Part shown: piece after piece, positions 10,340 through 20,041 of the stretch | Layout: each line of letters opens with the position of its first letter | Position numbering within the stretch: the first letter of the stretch is position 1 | NCBI GenBank assembly: GCA_947589595.1 | Contig: CANQBV010000003.1 | Location: forward strand, 62,001 to 126,000 | Direction of reading: 5' to 3' | From: an uncultured Clostridia bacterium | Lineage (GTDB): Bacteria > Bacillota > Clostridia > Oscillospirales > SIG627 | Length of the DNA: 64,000 nt | The notes under the pieces: generated by a model | The model's input: only the letters and a program-made list of their open reading frames with translations | What the model was told of the DNA's origin: nothing | Databases searched by the model: none | Made by a program: the position numbers and the translations under genes

Positions 10340-11212
10340 TTAATCTTTCATACCGGAAGTCGACATGGTTTCGATAATGTTGCTCTGCGTAATAACGAAA
10401 ACTAAAATCGGAACCAGCATCATAATCACCGTAGAAGCAGCGCCCGCGCCCTGACGGGAAATACCGCCGGTCACAATCTGCTGGATCGCGTAGTTAAAAC
10501 TCTTGTACTGCTCGGTGTAGATATAGATCGAAGCACCGGAGTTCCAAAGATCCTTAAAGCAGAACACGATCAGGGTCAGCCAGGCGGGCTTCACCATCGG
10601 CATGGCGATCTGCCAGAACACGCGCATCTCGCTGGCGCCGTCCAGTCTTGCGGATTCCAGCACCGTTGTCGGCACGCTGGTTTCCATAAACTGCTTCATC
10701 AGGTACAGACCCATACTCGTCGCACAGGCAGGAATGATTCTCGCCCAATAGGTATCGATCATATGGAGCACACTCATGGTGAAGAAGTTGGTGATCGCGG
10801 TTACGGTGGTGTGGAACATCAACGAATACACAACGATCTGGAACAGCACTTCTTTGCCGGGGAATTTCATCTTGGCCAGCGAATAGGCCGCCGCCGAGGA
10901 AAGCATTACATTGCCGAAGGTTCCCAACACCGAAACGAAAGCGGTGTTAAAAATGTAGCGGGAAAACGGCACCCAGCTGGTACTCATTAAGTTAAAGAGG
11001 GTTTTGAAGTTATTTAAAGTAGGGCTGCGCACGAAGAAGCGTGGCGGGAACTGCCACAATTCGTCCAAAGGCTTTAAGGACTGCAAAATTGTATACAGCA
11101 TCGGCAAAAACATGAAAGCGCCGAAAATAAGCAGTACCGTGTTGATCCCGATATCGCCGCCGAGCGAACGGTTGAGCGCGTGGTTGGATTTTCTGATATG
11201 AAGTTTTGCCAT
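10340..11212 (-). CDS. Carbohydrate ABC transporter permease (MalG-type), pair 2
   Basis: EAA loop TVLESARLDGASEMRVFWQIAMPMVKP; TM segments. Confidence 0.9.
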   Translation of the reverse strand: MAKLHIRKSNHALNRSLGGDIGINTVLLIFGAFMFLPMLYTILQSLKPLDELWQFPPRFFVRSPTLNNFKTLFNLMSTSWVPFSRYIFNTAFVSVLGTFGNVMLSSAAAYSLAKMKFPGKEVLFQIVVYSLMFHTTVTAITNFFTMSVLHMIDTYWARIIPACATSMGLYLMKQFMETSVPTTVLESARLDGASEMRVFWQIAMPMVKPAWLTLIVFCFKDLWNSGASIYIYTEQYKSFNYAIQQIVTGGISRQGAGAASTVIMMLVPILVFVITQSNIIETMSTSGMKD

Positions 11213-11214
11213 CG

Positions 11215-12165
11215 TTATTTACCAACCTTTCCGAGAATCTTGCGGACCAGCATATTGGAACCGATCATCAGGAAGAACAGTACCACGGCGATTGTGGAAG
11301 CATAACCCATTTCAAAACGGGTGTTACCGTAGTCCTCCAAATGGTGCATGATCGTGTGCGCACAGTATTCCGGCGAGGGGAAGCCGACAAGGCCGGTAAT
11401 GACCGCACCGAAACCGAACGACTGCGTAATGGCCATGACCGCGCCGAACAGCATCTGCGGGCGCATATACGGCAAGGTGATGTACCAAAGCTCCTGCCAA
11501 CGGTTTTTGACGCCGTCCACGGCCGCCGCTTCGTAAAGCGAGCGATCCACGACCTGAAAACCGGCAATAAAGGTCAGGAACGAGGTACCGAGTGAGGTCC
11601 AGAGCGCCACAATTATGACGATCGGCATGATATAGTCGGTATCCTTCAGCCAGGCAATCGGCGTAGTGATCAGACCGAGGTTGATCAAAGTACCGTTCAA
11701 AAAGCCGTGCGAGTCGGCAGAAAAGATATACGTCCAAACCAAATAGATGTTACCGGAAATACTGGGGGCGTAGAAGATCAGCGTCATCAGCGCGCGGATC
11801 TTCGATGGCAGTTCGTTAATAAACCAGGCCAGGATCAGGGACAAGAGATACGAACCCGGGCCGGTGATAGCCGCAAACACAAGCGTGTTCTTTACAGAAA
11901 GAAGGAAAATATCGTCATCCAGGAACAGACGGATGTAGTTGTCGAACCAAATGATATGCGGCATTTCCAGCATGTTGAAATCCGTTAAGCTGAAAAGGAT
12001 AGACAAGATAACGGGCAACACAGTGAAAATAAAGAAAATAATGTAGAACGGTGCGAGCAAGAAATATCCGGTCTTGTTGGCCTTCATTTCTTTCCATGTC
12101 CATTGCCATTTGGTCATGTCTTTTCTCGAGACCGGTCTCTTTACTGCTTCAGTCTTTTGAGACAT
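11215..12165 (-). CDS. Sugar ABC transporter permease (MalF-type), pair 2
   Basis: EAA loop DRSLYEAAAVDGVKNRWQELWYITLPYMRP; TM segments. Confidence 0.9.
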   Translation of the reverse strand: MSQKTEAVKRPVSRKDMTKWQWTWKEMKANKTGYFLLAPFYIIFFIFTVLPVILSILFSLTDFNMLEMPHIIWFDNYIRLFLDDDIFLLSVKNTLVFAAITGPGSYLLSLILAWFINELPSKIRALMTLIFYAPSISGNIYLVWTYIFSADSHGFLNGTLINLGLITTPIAWLKDTDYIMPIVIIVALWTSLGTSFLTFIAGFQVVDRSLYEAAAVDGVKNRWQELWYITLPYMRPQMLFGAVMAITQSFGFGAVITGLVGFPSPEYCAHTIMHHLEDYGNTRFEMGYASTIAVVLFFLMIGSNMLVRKILGKVGK

Positions 12166-12188
12166 ATGAACATTCTCTCCTTATCTTC

Positions 12189-15100
12189 TTAAAGTGTTTC
12201 TTCGTAATCTTCCAGGGTAGGAAGTCCGAATTCCGAACGCTTTCTGGAAAGCTCAGCATTGATGGTGTCGATATAACCGAGCATTTCTTCCACCGGATCC
12301 GCGTCATCGTTATAGGCGCTCAGGAAAGCGAATTCAACGTATCTTGTCACAATATAACCGCCGGGCATTTCGGGCGTGGCCTGCAGCCAGTCGAACTGGC
12401 GCTGCAGCTCTTCTCTTTCCTCAGCCGTCCAGCTCATGGAGTAGAGCGCTTCCAGGTTGGCGGTCGCATACTGACCGGAGGCGCCGAGCAAAGCATAGTA
12501 TTCCTGACCGTAGGTCGCCTGCGTTTCCGCACCGACCCACCACTTCATGAAGTCCCACGCTGCCTTAATCTCTTCGCAGCCGCGCATCATCACCACACCG
12601 GTAATAGTGGTGTCAGCCGTGTGGTCGATTATGACTTCTCCGTTTTTATCGGTCCGCACGGTTCCGGGCAGCAGCGTAAAGCCCCAAAGGCCGCGCAGCT
12701 CCGGCGCATAGATCGTAAGCTGAGAATAGATCGTGTACTGAGAAACGCCCACGGGCATTTCACCGGTACGGAAGCGGTTTACAAAGCTATAGGAGTACGG
12801 GAAGCCATACATGGTATACATTTCACAGAGATCCTTAAAGGTCTCCAGCGAAGTATTGGAATCCAGGTTGATCTGCATACCGAAGCTCAGGCCACTTTCA
12901 TCGCCGGGTAAAGCCTCGCGGTAAAGCTGCTCTCCTCTCTGATACAAGAGGATCAGAAGACCTGCCAGAGATTCGTGATAACCGAACTGCAGGTTATTGG
13001 ACTGCAGGGTAGGCAGCATGTTGTATACGTCGTCCCAGGTTTCGGGAATATCCAATCCCAATTGCAGCAGGATATCGCTGCGGTAGAACAGCATGGAGAA
13101 TTGCTCGGTTTCCGGCAGCGCGTACGCCACGCCGTAAAGCTGCAGCGGGGTGGTCGCCGCGTCGGCAAACCAGGAAATCACTTCGTCATAATCCGAGAAC
13201 ACCTCACGGCACAACGCGTTCTGCGCCAGGGTCGCTTCGTCGTCCCCTTCCTTGTCCACGTAGCCGGCCGGATTGAGCGGCATGACGGCGGAGCGAATGG
13301 CGTAATTGATCACGTTGGCGGAAGTGGTGGTCAGGTTCACGTCCGGGCCGCTTCCGGAAAGCGTAGCGGGAAGGAGCGAACCGGCAGCAACAAGCTTCAG
13401 TTCCACTGCCACATTGTAATTCTTCGTAAAGGAGTCGCTCACAAGCGAACGGATAATCTGCGCCTGGTCACGACCGGAAGTGGTCCATACTTCAATCGAA
13501 GCATAATTCTCGGTGCCCTCGGCCGTACGGACGCCGTAGCTGGAATAGTCGCTGATCCAGCTCATCACAAACTGTCTGAATTCATAAGCCATCGCCGAGA
13601 AGAAATTCGCACCGGCGCGATAGCCGTTGTCCTTCAGGTAGCGGGCTGTGTTTTCTCCGGCGGCGGAAGTGGGATAAACCAGGATATAGTCAAATTCCAA
13701 AGGCTGGTTTCTCGTCGTCATGATCCAGGTACCGAGCGTACCGATATAGTCTTTGAGTTCATCGAAGTTCGGAGCGATCAAATCTTCGTCTCCGCCCATT
13801 CTTTCCAAAAGGAGCGCTACGTTTTCCAGGGTAACGGAATCGGACCCCTTGGTGCCGTTGATCTCTTCCAGCTGAGCGGAAAGCTCATAAAGCTTTTCCG
13901 ATTCCTCCAGCATACCGACCAGTACCTCCGGCATCAGCTGGCCGAATTTATAATCGCGGTATTCATCCGGCTCCGCACCGGTAAGCATGAGGATCTGCAG
14001 GTAGTATTCATTGATATTGGCAAGCGAAAGCTCCACGTCGGTCAGAACCTGCGCCATATTTCCGAGCGCGACCCAGAATTCCATCCTGTGCTTGCCGGCG
14101 GTCAGATAGAACTTAAATTCTCTTTCCTCGCCGGTCGCTTCATCGATCACGCCGTCCGTGAGAGCGGAAAGCTGCCAATCATCGTCATATTTGAAGCGCA
14201 AATACTTGGCTTCAGCAAAAGGAGTGGCCCCATCTATACGAATGTCACGCGTTACATACATACCTTCTGCGAAGGACTGGTTAAAGCGGGGAGCGATGCT
14301 GTAATACCCATCGGACGCCACTTCAAATTCCCAAGAGATCCACTGCCCTACGGTTTCCCACTTTTCCCCGCCGATGGTGTTGAGATAAATATTGTAAGCG
14401 CTTTGGGGAGAGGTGATCGCCGAGCTGCGGTTGTAGGTGGGATAAATAATATTGGAAGAAGTCAGCTGTGCCTTTTCACCCTCCAGCATGACGATATCGC
14501 CGCTGGCGTTATCGGGCTTGGCGTTGTTCGCAGCCAAATACTCTTCGTAGGTGATTTCCGAATCATCGTAATAAATACGGATCGATTCGATCGCCACCGG
14601 CTCCTGCACTTCGGCAAGGGTCAGGGTGTGCGTACCTGCTTCAATATAATAAAGGAAGGGATCCACGATGTACCCGGTGGAATCGCTCGCCAAAATGGTA
14701 CGCCATTCCGGCGCTTCCACCTTGTTCGGTTTGATTTCGTTTCCGTCGTTATCCAAAACAAAACCGCGATCGTTGACCTCCTCGTCCGTGGGAACGCTTT
14801 CGCCCCAGACGCGGCTCATTTCGATATAGCGGGATTCGCGGAACGGGTAAGAGTCGTCCAGCAGCAGAGCGCGCTCGATCGTCGCGGCGTTGCTTCTGAT
14901 GTCGACTTTTCCGTCGCCGTCCAGATCGAGATTGACGATCGGATAGTAGGTAATGGCAATGTGGTAGTTCCCGGTCTTGGTAATTTCAAAATTCCAGGTC
15001 ACGTCGCCGGTTTCGGGAATCAAAATCGTGCCTTTGCGGGAAAAGTCCGTTTTCTGCGTCGAAACTTTGGCAGTCGTTTTTTCAGGATCGAATTCGCTGC

Positions 15101-15341
15101 CTAGCAGCGTAATATCATCCGTCCCTTTTACGCGGCTGTCATGAAGCAGTCTGTACTCCGCATAGGTGTTGGACTGCAAAAGCTCTTGGATCTTCTGCAG
15201 CTTGGAAGTGGAATCCGACTCGGAAACAGCGGGCTCTTTCTCTGCGTTTTCCGCAGCGAAAACAGCCGTTCCCAAGCAGGAAACCGCCATCAAAACAGCA
15301 AGCAGAAGCGCAAGCGATTTTGACAGAAATCTCTTGATCAT
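12189..15341 (-). CDS. Very large extracellular solute-binding protein with N-terminal beta-sandwich/CBM-like regions
   Basis: Signal peptide; C-terminal SBP features (YALPETEQFSMLFYRSDILLQLGLDIPETWDDVYNMLPTLQ; AWDFMKWWVGAETQATYGQEYYALLG); ~550 extra N-terminal residues. Confidence 0.82.
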   Translation of the reverse strand: MIKRFLSKSLALLLAVLMAVSCLGTAVFAAENAEKEPAVSESDSTSKLQKIQELLQSNTYAEYRLLHDSRVKGTDDITLLGSEFDPEKTTAKVSTQKTDFSRKGTILIPETGDVTWNFEITKTGNYHIAITYYPIVNLDLDGDGKVDIRSNAATIERALLLDDSYPFRESRYIEMSRVWGESVPTDEEVNDRGFVLDNDGNEIKPNKVEAPEWRTILASDSTGYIVDPFLYYIEAGTHTLTLAEVQEPVAIESIRIYYDDSEITYEEYLAANNAKPDNASGDIVMLEGEKAQLTSSNIIYPTYNRSSAITSPQSAYNIYLNTIGGEKWETVGQWISWEFEVASDGYYSIAPRFNQSFAEGMYVTRDIRIDGATPFAEAKYLRFKYDDDWQLSALTDGVIDEATGEEREFKFYLTAGKHRMEFWVALGNMAQVLTDVELSLANINEYYLQILMLTGAEPDEYRDYKFGQLMPEVLVGMLEESEKLYELSAQLEEINGTKGSDSVTLENVALLLERMGGDEDLIAPNFDELKDYIGTLGTWIMTTRNQPLEFDYILVYPTSAAGENTARYLKDNGYRAGANFFSAMAYEFRQFVMSWISDYSSYGVRTAEGTENYASIEVWTTSGRDQAQIIRSLVSDSFTKNYNVAVELKLVAAGSLLPATLSGSGPDVNLTTTSANVINYAIRSAVMPLNPAGYVDKEGDDEATLAQNALCREVFSDYDEVISWFADAATTPLQLYGVAYALPETEQFSMLFYRSDILLQLGLDIPETWDDVYNMLPTLQSNNLQFGYHESLAGLLILLYQRGEQLYREALPGDESGLSFGMQINLDSNTSLETFKDLCEMYTMYGFPYSYSFVNRFRTGEMPVGVSQYTIYSQLTIYAPELRGLWGFTLLPGTVRTDKNGEVIIDHTADTTITGVVMMRGCEEIKAAWDFMKWWVGAETQATYGQEYYALLGASGQYATANLEALYSMSWTAEEREELQRQFDWLQATPEMPGGYIVTRYVEFAFLSAYNDDADPVEEMLGYIDTINAELSRKRSEFGLPTLEDYEETL

Positions 15342-15381
15342 AATATGGGGTTCCTCCTATATGTCATATGTATGTAGACTA

Positions 15382-15410
15382 ATTCTACCATAGCTTTTTT
15401 TCTTTGTCAA
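15382..15410 (-). promoter_or_regulatory. SigA-type promoter of the transporter operon
   Basis: Minus strand TTGACA, 17 nt, TAGAAT. Confidence 0.75.
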
Positions 15411-15459
15411 GAATCGAAAAACCGCTAAATCTCAGCGTTTTCACGCATTTTTTGGCAAG

Positions 15460-15496
15460 AAAAAAGCTCGATTTTCGCCTTGATGTGAAAATCGAG
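15460..15496 (-). terminator. Terminator-like hairpin in the AT-rich intergenic region
   Basis: Perfect 10-bp inverted repeat CTCGATTTTC/GAAAATCGAG followed on minus strand by CTTTTTTCTT. Confidence 0.7.
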
Positions 15497-15796
15497 TGAA
15501 TTATTGCATTTTAAAAAGTGCACAAATTTTAATGAAAAAATATATTCATGATCTGTTCACGCTTGAAATCCATTGAAAAATAAGGGATTATTTTTAAAAA
15601 AATCTTTAAATATTATATTTTTATCAACTAAAAAAAATATTCACATTTTCTAAATAATTATAATTTTGTGCATTTCAGCCCCCTTTTTCATGTTTTTGGG
15701 ACGCATAAAATCGGCTGAAATTATTGTAAATTACTTACAATATTTTTTTAAATTTTTCTACAATTTGCACATAGCTTTTTGTGTTCAAAAACAGGC

Positions 15797-16240
15797 TCAC
15801 TCCTGCGAAACTCGGTGCGATTCCGCCACCGCCATGGCGTCGCACCGCTCGTTGTAGGGGTGACCGGCGTGACCCTTGATCCAAGTGAATTTCACCTCGT
15901 GCCGCTGCAAAAGCGGCAGCAGCCGCTGCCAGAGATCGACGTTCAAAACCGGCTTTTTATCGGCCTTTTTCCAGCCGTTTGCCTGCCAGGCGCAAAGCCA
16001 GCCTTTTTCGATCGCATCCACCACATAGCGTGAATCGCTGATCACTTCCACAAGGCAAGGCTCCCTGAGCGCCTCCAGCGCCGCCAATACCGCCATGATC
16101 TCCATGCGGTTATTGGTGGTTTGGAATTCCCCGCCGGAAAGACATTTCTCCGTTCCCCGGTAAGTCAGGATCGCACCGTACCCGCCCGGTCCGGGATTGC
16201 CCATACAAGCGCCGTCTGTATAGACTACAACTTTTTTCAT
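15797..16240 (-). CDS. rnhA: Ribonuclease HI
   Basis: [63 protein letters not shown]-type motif. Confidence 0.95.
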   Translation of the reverse strand: MKKVVVYTDGACMGNPGPGGYGAILTYRGTEKCLSGGEFQTTNNRMEIMAVLAALEALREPCLVEVISDSRYVVDAIEKGWLCAWQANGWKKADKKPVLNVDLWQRLLPLLQRHEVKFTWIKGHAGHPYNERCDAMAVAESHRVSQE

Positions 16241-16362
16241 AGCTTCCTCTTTTCTTTCATCTGTTTTCATTGTATCATATTTTCTTTGATTCCGAAATAT
16301 TTTTTTCAAAATTAACACAATTTTTCCTGTCTTTGTCCCAATTATTAATTTTTTGGTTTTGC

Positions 16363-16391
16363 TTGCTTTTCCTACCCTACTGTGCTATGAT
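16363..16391 (+). promoter_or_regulatory. Putative trpS promoter
   Basis: TTGCTT, 17 nt, TATGAT. Confidence 0.5.
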
Positions 16392-16447
16392 AGGAAAGTA
16401 GAAAAATGCCGTCTTTTTATTTTTTCTTATGCGAAAGGACATCCCCA

Positions 16448-17455
16448 ATGGACGCACAAGTTTTCAAAAAAAGAATACTTTCCGCCGCCCAGCCCTCCGG
16501 AAATCTCACCCTGGGAAATTATCTCGGCGCGCTGAAAAACTGGGCGGATCTGCAAAAAGATTTTGAATGCTTTTATTGCGTGGCCGATCTCCACGCGATC
16601 ACGCTGAAGCAGGAACCTTCGCTGCTGCGCCAGCGCAGCCTGCAAACGCTTGCGCTTTATATCGCCTGCGGGATTGATCCGCAAAAGGTCACTTTCTTTA
16701 TTCAGAGCCATGTGCCGCAGCACACTCAGCTTTCCTGGGTGCTGGGCTGCAGCACCATGTTCGGAGAACTTTCCCGCATGACGCAGTTTAAGGATAAATC
16801 GCAGCGCCATGCGGATAACATCAACGTCGGCCTTTTCACCTACCCGGTGCTCATGGCGGCGGATATTCTCCTGTACCAGGCCAATCTGGTACCCGTCGGG
16901 GACGACCAGCGGCAGCACATTGAACTGGCGCGCGATATCGCCAAGCGCTTCAACGCCAATTACTCCGAAACCTTTACCATTCCCGAAGCCTATATTTTAA
17001 AATCCAGCGCACGAATCATGTCCCTGCAGGATCCCACGCGAAAAATGTCAAAATCCGACCCCAACCCCTCCGCGTGCATTTTCATACTCGATTCTAAAGA
17101 TGAGATTCTGAAAAAATGCAAGCGCGCCGTCACCGACTCAGAAGCTGTCGTCGCAGCCGATCCGGCCAGGCCGGGGATTTATAATTTGGTGCAGATCTAT
17201 TCCGCTCTCACCGGCAAAAGCGCCGAAGAAGTCGCAGCGGAATTTGCCGGCCGTGGCTACGGTGATTTCAAAGCCGCCGTGGGTGAAACCTGCGCCGATG
17301 CGCTCGCTCCGGTGCGCGAAGAATACGCGCGGCTCACCGCCGACAAGGCGTACTTAGAGGAAATCATGAAAAACGGCGCCGAAAAGGCTTCTTATATCGC
17401 ACAAAAAACCGTTTCCAAAGTATACAGAAAGGTTGGCTTTTATCAGCCTCGATAA
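16448..17455 (+). CDS. trpS: Tryptophan--tRNA ligase
   Basis: AQPSGNLTLGNYLGALKNW, TYPVLMAADILLY, DPTRKMSKSD (KMSKS). Confidence 0.96.
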   Translation: MDAQVFKKRILSAAQPSGNLTLGNYLGALKNWADLQKDFECFYCVADLHAITLKQEPSLLRQRSLQTLALYIACGIDPQKVTFFIQSHVPQHTQLSWVLGCSTMFGELSRMTQFKDKSQRHADNINVGLFTYPVLMAADILLYQANLVPVGDDQRQHIELARDIAKRFNANYSETFTIPEAYILKSSARIMSLQDPTRKMSKSDPNPSACIFILDSKDEILKKCKRAVTDSEAVVAADPARPGIYNLVQIYSALTGKSAEEVAAEFAGRGYGDFKAAVGETCADALAPVREEYARLTADKAYLEEIMKNGAEKASYIAQKTVSKVYRKVGFYQPR

Positions 17456-17460
17456 GTAAC

Positions 17461-18678
17461 GTGACAGCACCAACGGTCATAATGAATGCGGCCGTCTCCG
17501 AAGCCACCGGGTTCGAGCTTTCCTCCCTGACGGCAAACGATCTCATCTACGGATTTCTCGCATTCTTATTCAGCGTACTGTTATCCTTCGCTCTCACTCC
17601 AGTCATCCGGGCGCTGGCATTCAAAATCGGCGCCGTAGATATTCCGAAGGATAACCGCCGCATGCACAAGGAACCGATCCCGCTGATCGGCGGTTTGGGA
17701 ATTTTTATCTCCTTCTCCGTTTCCACCCTGCTGTTTATCCAGTATTTTTCCAATCAGGTGGCCGGCATGCTGATCGGCATGCTGTGTATGGTCACCCTCG
17801 GCGTGGTGGATGATATCCGCGATCTCAACCCTCTGGTAAAATTTTTCTTTCAGATCCTCGCTGCACTGATCCCCGTTCTCAGCGGGATTCAGATCGATAC
17901 CATCATCATCGGGGAACGGATCATTGTATTTCCGGAATGGTTTGCCATTGCCATTACGGTTTTCTGGATCGTGGCCATCACCAATGCCGTCAACCTCATC
18001 GACGGGTTGGACGGACTTGCCTGCGGCATTTCGGTCATTGCCTCGTTCTGCTTGCTTCTGACGGCCATCATCAGCTCCTCGGAAGCGTACATTGCCCTTT
18101 TGGCGCTGCTTTTGGCAGGCGCGTGCCTCGGCTTTCTTCCCTTTAATGTGCACCCCGCCAAAATCTTTATGGGCGACACCGGTTCTCTCATGCTGGGCTA
18201 CACCCTCTCTACCATTTCCGTGATCGGTGTATTTAAATTCAATGCTGTCATCTCCTTTTTGGTTCCCTTTTTGATTCTCGGCATCCCGTTTGGCGATACG
18301 CTGATTTCCATAATCCGTCGCCTTTTGCACCATCAGAGCCCATTTCAGGCAGACCGCGGCCATTTGCACCACCGCCTGATCGATATGGGCTTTTCGCAAA
18401 AAGCCTCGGTGCTGATCCTCTATGCGATCTCCGCCCTCTTGGGAATTTGCGCCGTCATGTTCACGGGCAACAACGTGCGAGTCGCGCTCTATGTGTTCCT
18501 GGTCGGCCTTGTGGTTTGCATCATCGATTTCGCCACCTTCAAGGGCAACCGTGAAACCCGAAAAAACACCGGCATTATCGAAAATCTCGATCGACCGGAA
18601 GAAAAAGTCCCTTCCGAAAACGAAGCGGAAGCACCGCCCGAATCCCCGGAGCCTTCTGAAAGCTCTGAAGAAACATAA
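17461..18678 (+). CDS. Undecaprenyl-phosphate GlcNAc-1-phosphate transferase (MraY/WecA/TagO family)
   Basis: GTG start; DDIRDLNP, NAVNLIDGLDGLACG, MGDTGSLMLGY, HLHHRLIDMGFS motifs. Confidence 0.92.
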   Translation: MTAPTVIMNAAVSEATGFELSSLTANDLIYGFLAFLFSVLLSFALTPVIRALAFKIGAVDIPKDNRRMHKEPIPLIGGLGIFISFSVSTLLFIQYFSNQVAGMLIGMLCMVTLGVVDDIRDLNPLVKFFFQILAALIPVLSGIQIDTIIIGERIIVFPEWFAIAITVFWIVAITNAVNLIDGLDGLACGISVIASFCLLLTAIISSSEAYIALLALLLAGACLGFLPFNVHPAKIFMGDTGSLMLGYTLSTISVIGVFKFNAVISFLVPFLILGIPFGDTLISIIRRLLHHQSPFQADRGHLHHRLIDMGFSQKASVLILYAISALLGICAVMFTGNNVRVALYVFLVGLVVCIIDFATFKGNRETRKNTGIIENLDRPEEKVPSENEAEAPPESPEPSESSEET

Positions 18679-18680
18679 AA

Positions 18681-18720
18681 AGCTCACCTCATTGGAAACC
18701 TGCCAATGAGGTGATTTTAT
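18681..18720. terminator. Convergent terminator
   Basis: CTCACCTCATTGG ... CCAATGAGGTGATTTTAT hairpin between convergent genes. Confidence 0.75.
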
Positions 18721-19080
18721 TTATTTTGATAAAAGCAAATACAACAAAATTCCAATTAAGATCACGTCGTGTTCGCTGTTGTCGCTGAGAAAGAAAATAA
18801 TCAGTGCGATCAGCGCCGAATCCTCCGGCGACAATTGATCCAAAAACTCCGCCAGATTGGCGGGCGCTTTTTTCTGTAAACGACCGAAAAACGATTCGCC
18901 ATTTTCCTGTTTGCGGGGTTCCGGAGCGCTTTCTTCCTTTGGCTCCCGTACCTCTTCCGGGGTGTTTTTCGCCTCCTGCATTTCGCTCTGAAGCCTTGCC
19001 TGGTAAGCTTTTCGCCTTTCCGCATAGCGGAAATTGGTTTCATCGGGGTGAAACGGGCCTCTCAGATTTCCGGAATACAT
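18721..19080 (-). CDS. Uncharacterised small protein with hydrophobic C-terminus (cassette gene 3)
   Basis: ORF; C-terminal LSPEDSALIALIIFFLSDNSEHDVILIGILLYLLLSK. Confidence 0.7.
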   Translation of the reverse strand: MYSGNLRGPFHPDETNFRYAERRKAYQARLQSEMQEAKNTPEEVREPKEESAPEPRKQENGESFFGRLQKKAPANLAEFLDQLSPEDSALIALIIFFLSDNSEHDVILIGILLYLLLSK

Positions 19081-19101
19081 TTTGCTTTCCTTCCTTTCCG
19101 T

Positions 19102-19461
19102 TTATAAATTGGGCAAGCCGGATAACAATTCCAGCGCCTTCAGGGTTTGGATTATTTTATCCAGCTTCCCCTGCTTTTCTTCCCGCACAAACGGGCGCAT
19201 GGCCTGCAAAAGCGCTACCCGTTCGTGGCTCCCCTCACCGAAAACGCGAACGATCTCGGCCAAATAGGGCACTTCATCAAAAATCTTTTTTCGTTCAGTC
19301 CCCCGCCCGTTGACTGGAATCGCCTCGTTTGAAACGTGTTCTTCTTCGGAAGGCGCGGCGGCAGGTTCCGGCCGCAGGGAAAAATTCTGTGCCAGATCCA
19401 TGATTTTCGCCATACTGTCGGGGTCGGAGAGTACGGTTTTCAGTTTATCGGAAAGATCCAT
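19102..19461 (-). CDS. Uncharacterised small protein (cassette gene 2)
   Basis: ORF abutting cassette gene 1; HERVALLQAMRPFVREEKQGKLDKIIQTLKALELL. Confidence 0.7.
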   Translation of the reverse strand: MDLSDKLKTVLSDPDSMAKIMDLAQNFSLRPEPAAAPSEEEHVSNEAIPVNGRGTERKKIFDEVPYLAEIVRVFGEGSHERVALLQAMRPFVREEKQGKLDKIIQTLKALELLSGLPNL

Positions 19462-19719
19462 TTATTTTCCGTCCACTTCCCGGCGCAGGGTACTTAAAAG
19501 TTCTTCGCTTTTCTCCTTGCCCATCATGCGGGTAATCTGATCCAGATCCTTCTGAGTCAGCGAGGAAACCGCCTTTTTCACTTTGCCCATATCGCCCAAA
19601 AAGGCCGCGGTTTTCTTTTCCTCCACTCCCATTTGCTGCGCCACGGCGCGAATACTTTCGCGCAGCGCATCTTCATCCAGCGAGTTGATTTTATTCACCA
19701 GGTTTTGATCCAGTTCCAT
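19462..19719 (-). CDS. Uncharacterised small helical protein (cassette gene 1)
   Basis: ORF; start MELDQNLVNKINSL with GGAG upstream. Confidence 0.7.
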   Translation of the reverse strand: MELDQNLVNKINSLDEDALRESIRAVAQQMGVEEKKTAAFLGDMGKVKKAVSSLTQKDLDQITRMMGKEKSEELLSTLRREVDGK

Positions 19720-19811
19720 ACTTGCTTCTCCTTTTTGCATTTTCTCAATTCATTCTATGCGCCGAAAACAGTTTTCGTGACTTTTTCTTCGCAAAACTTT
19801 AAAAAGATCAG

Positions 19812-20013
19812 CGGGGCGCCGCCCCACTCCCCGGTTACGCCCCGAAAGCTTTTCAAACACAAAAAAGCAAGAAAGCATAAAGAAAGAGGCTATCAACCCC
19901 GATAGCCTCTTCCCATTTTCAATTCAAAAAGTTTTGGAAAGTCAAGAAAACCTTTTTCAGGTCACCGCAAGGCGTGATTTCCTTGCAGGGTGTGGGACGC
20001 GCTCCGCAAATCG
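19812..20013. repeat. Intergenic repeat element, copy A (~200 bp)
   Basis: Begins GGGGCGCCGCCCCACTCCCC, ends TTGCAGGGTGTGGGACGCGCTCCGCAA; shares TTTTGGAAAGTCAAGAAAACC block with copy B; contains GAGGCTATC/GATAGCCTC hairpin. Confidence 0.65.
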
Positions 20014-20041
20014 GGACACGGGGGCGAAGCCCCGTAATCGA

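Noticed and set aside
16241-16447. T-box riboswitch upstream of trpS
   Set aside because: Leader is too short and lacks a T-box sequence or terminator/antiterminator pair.
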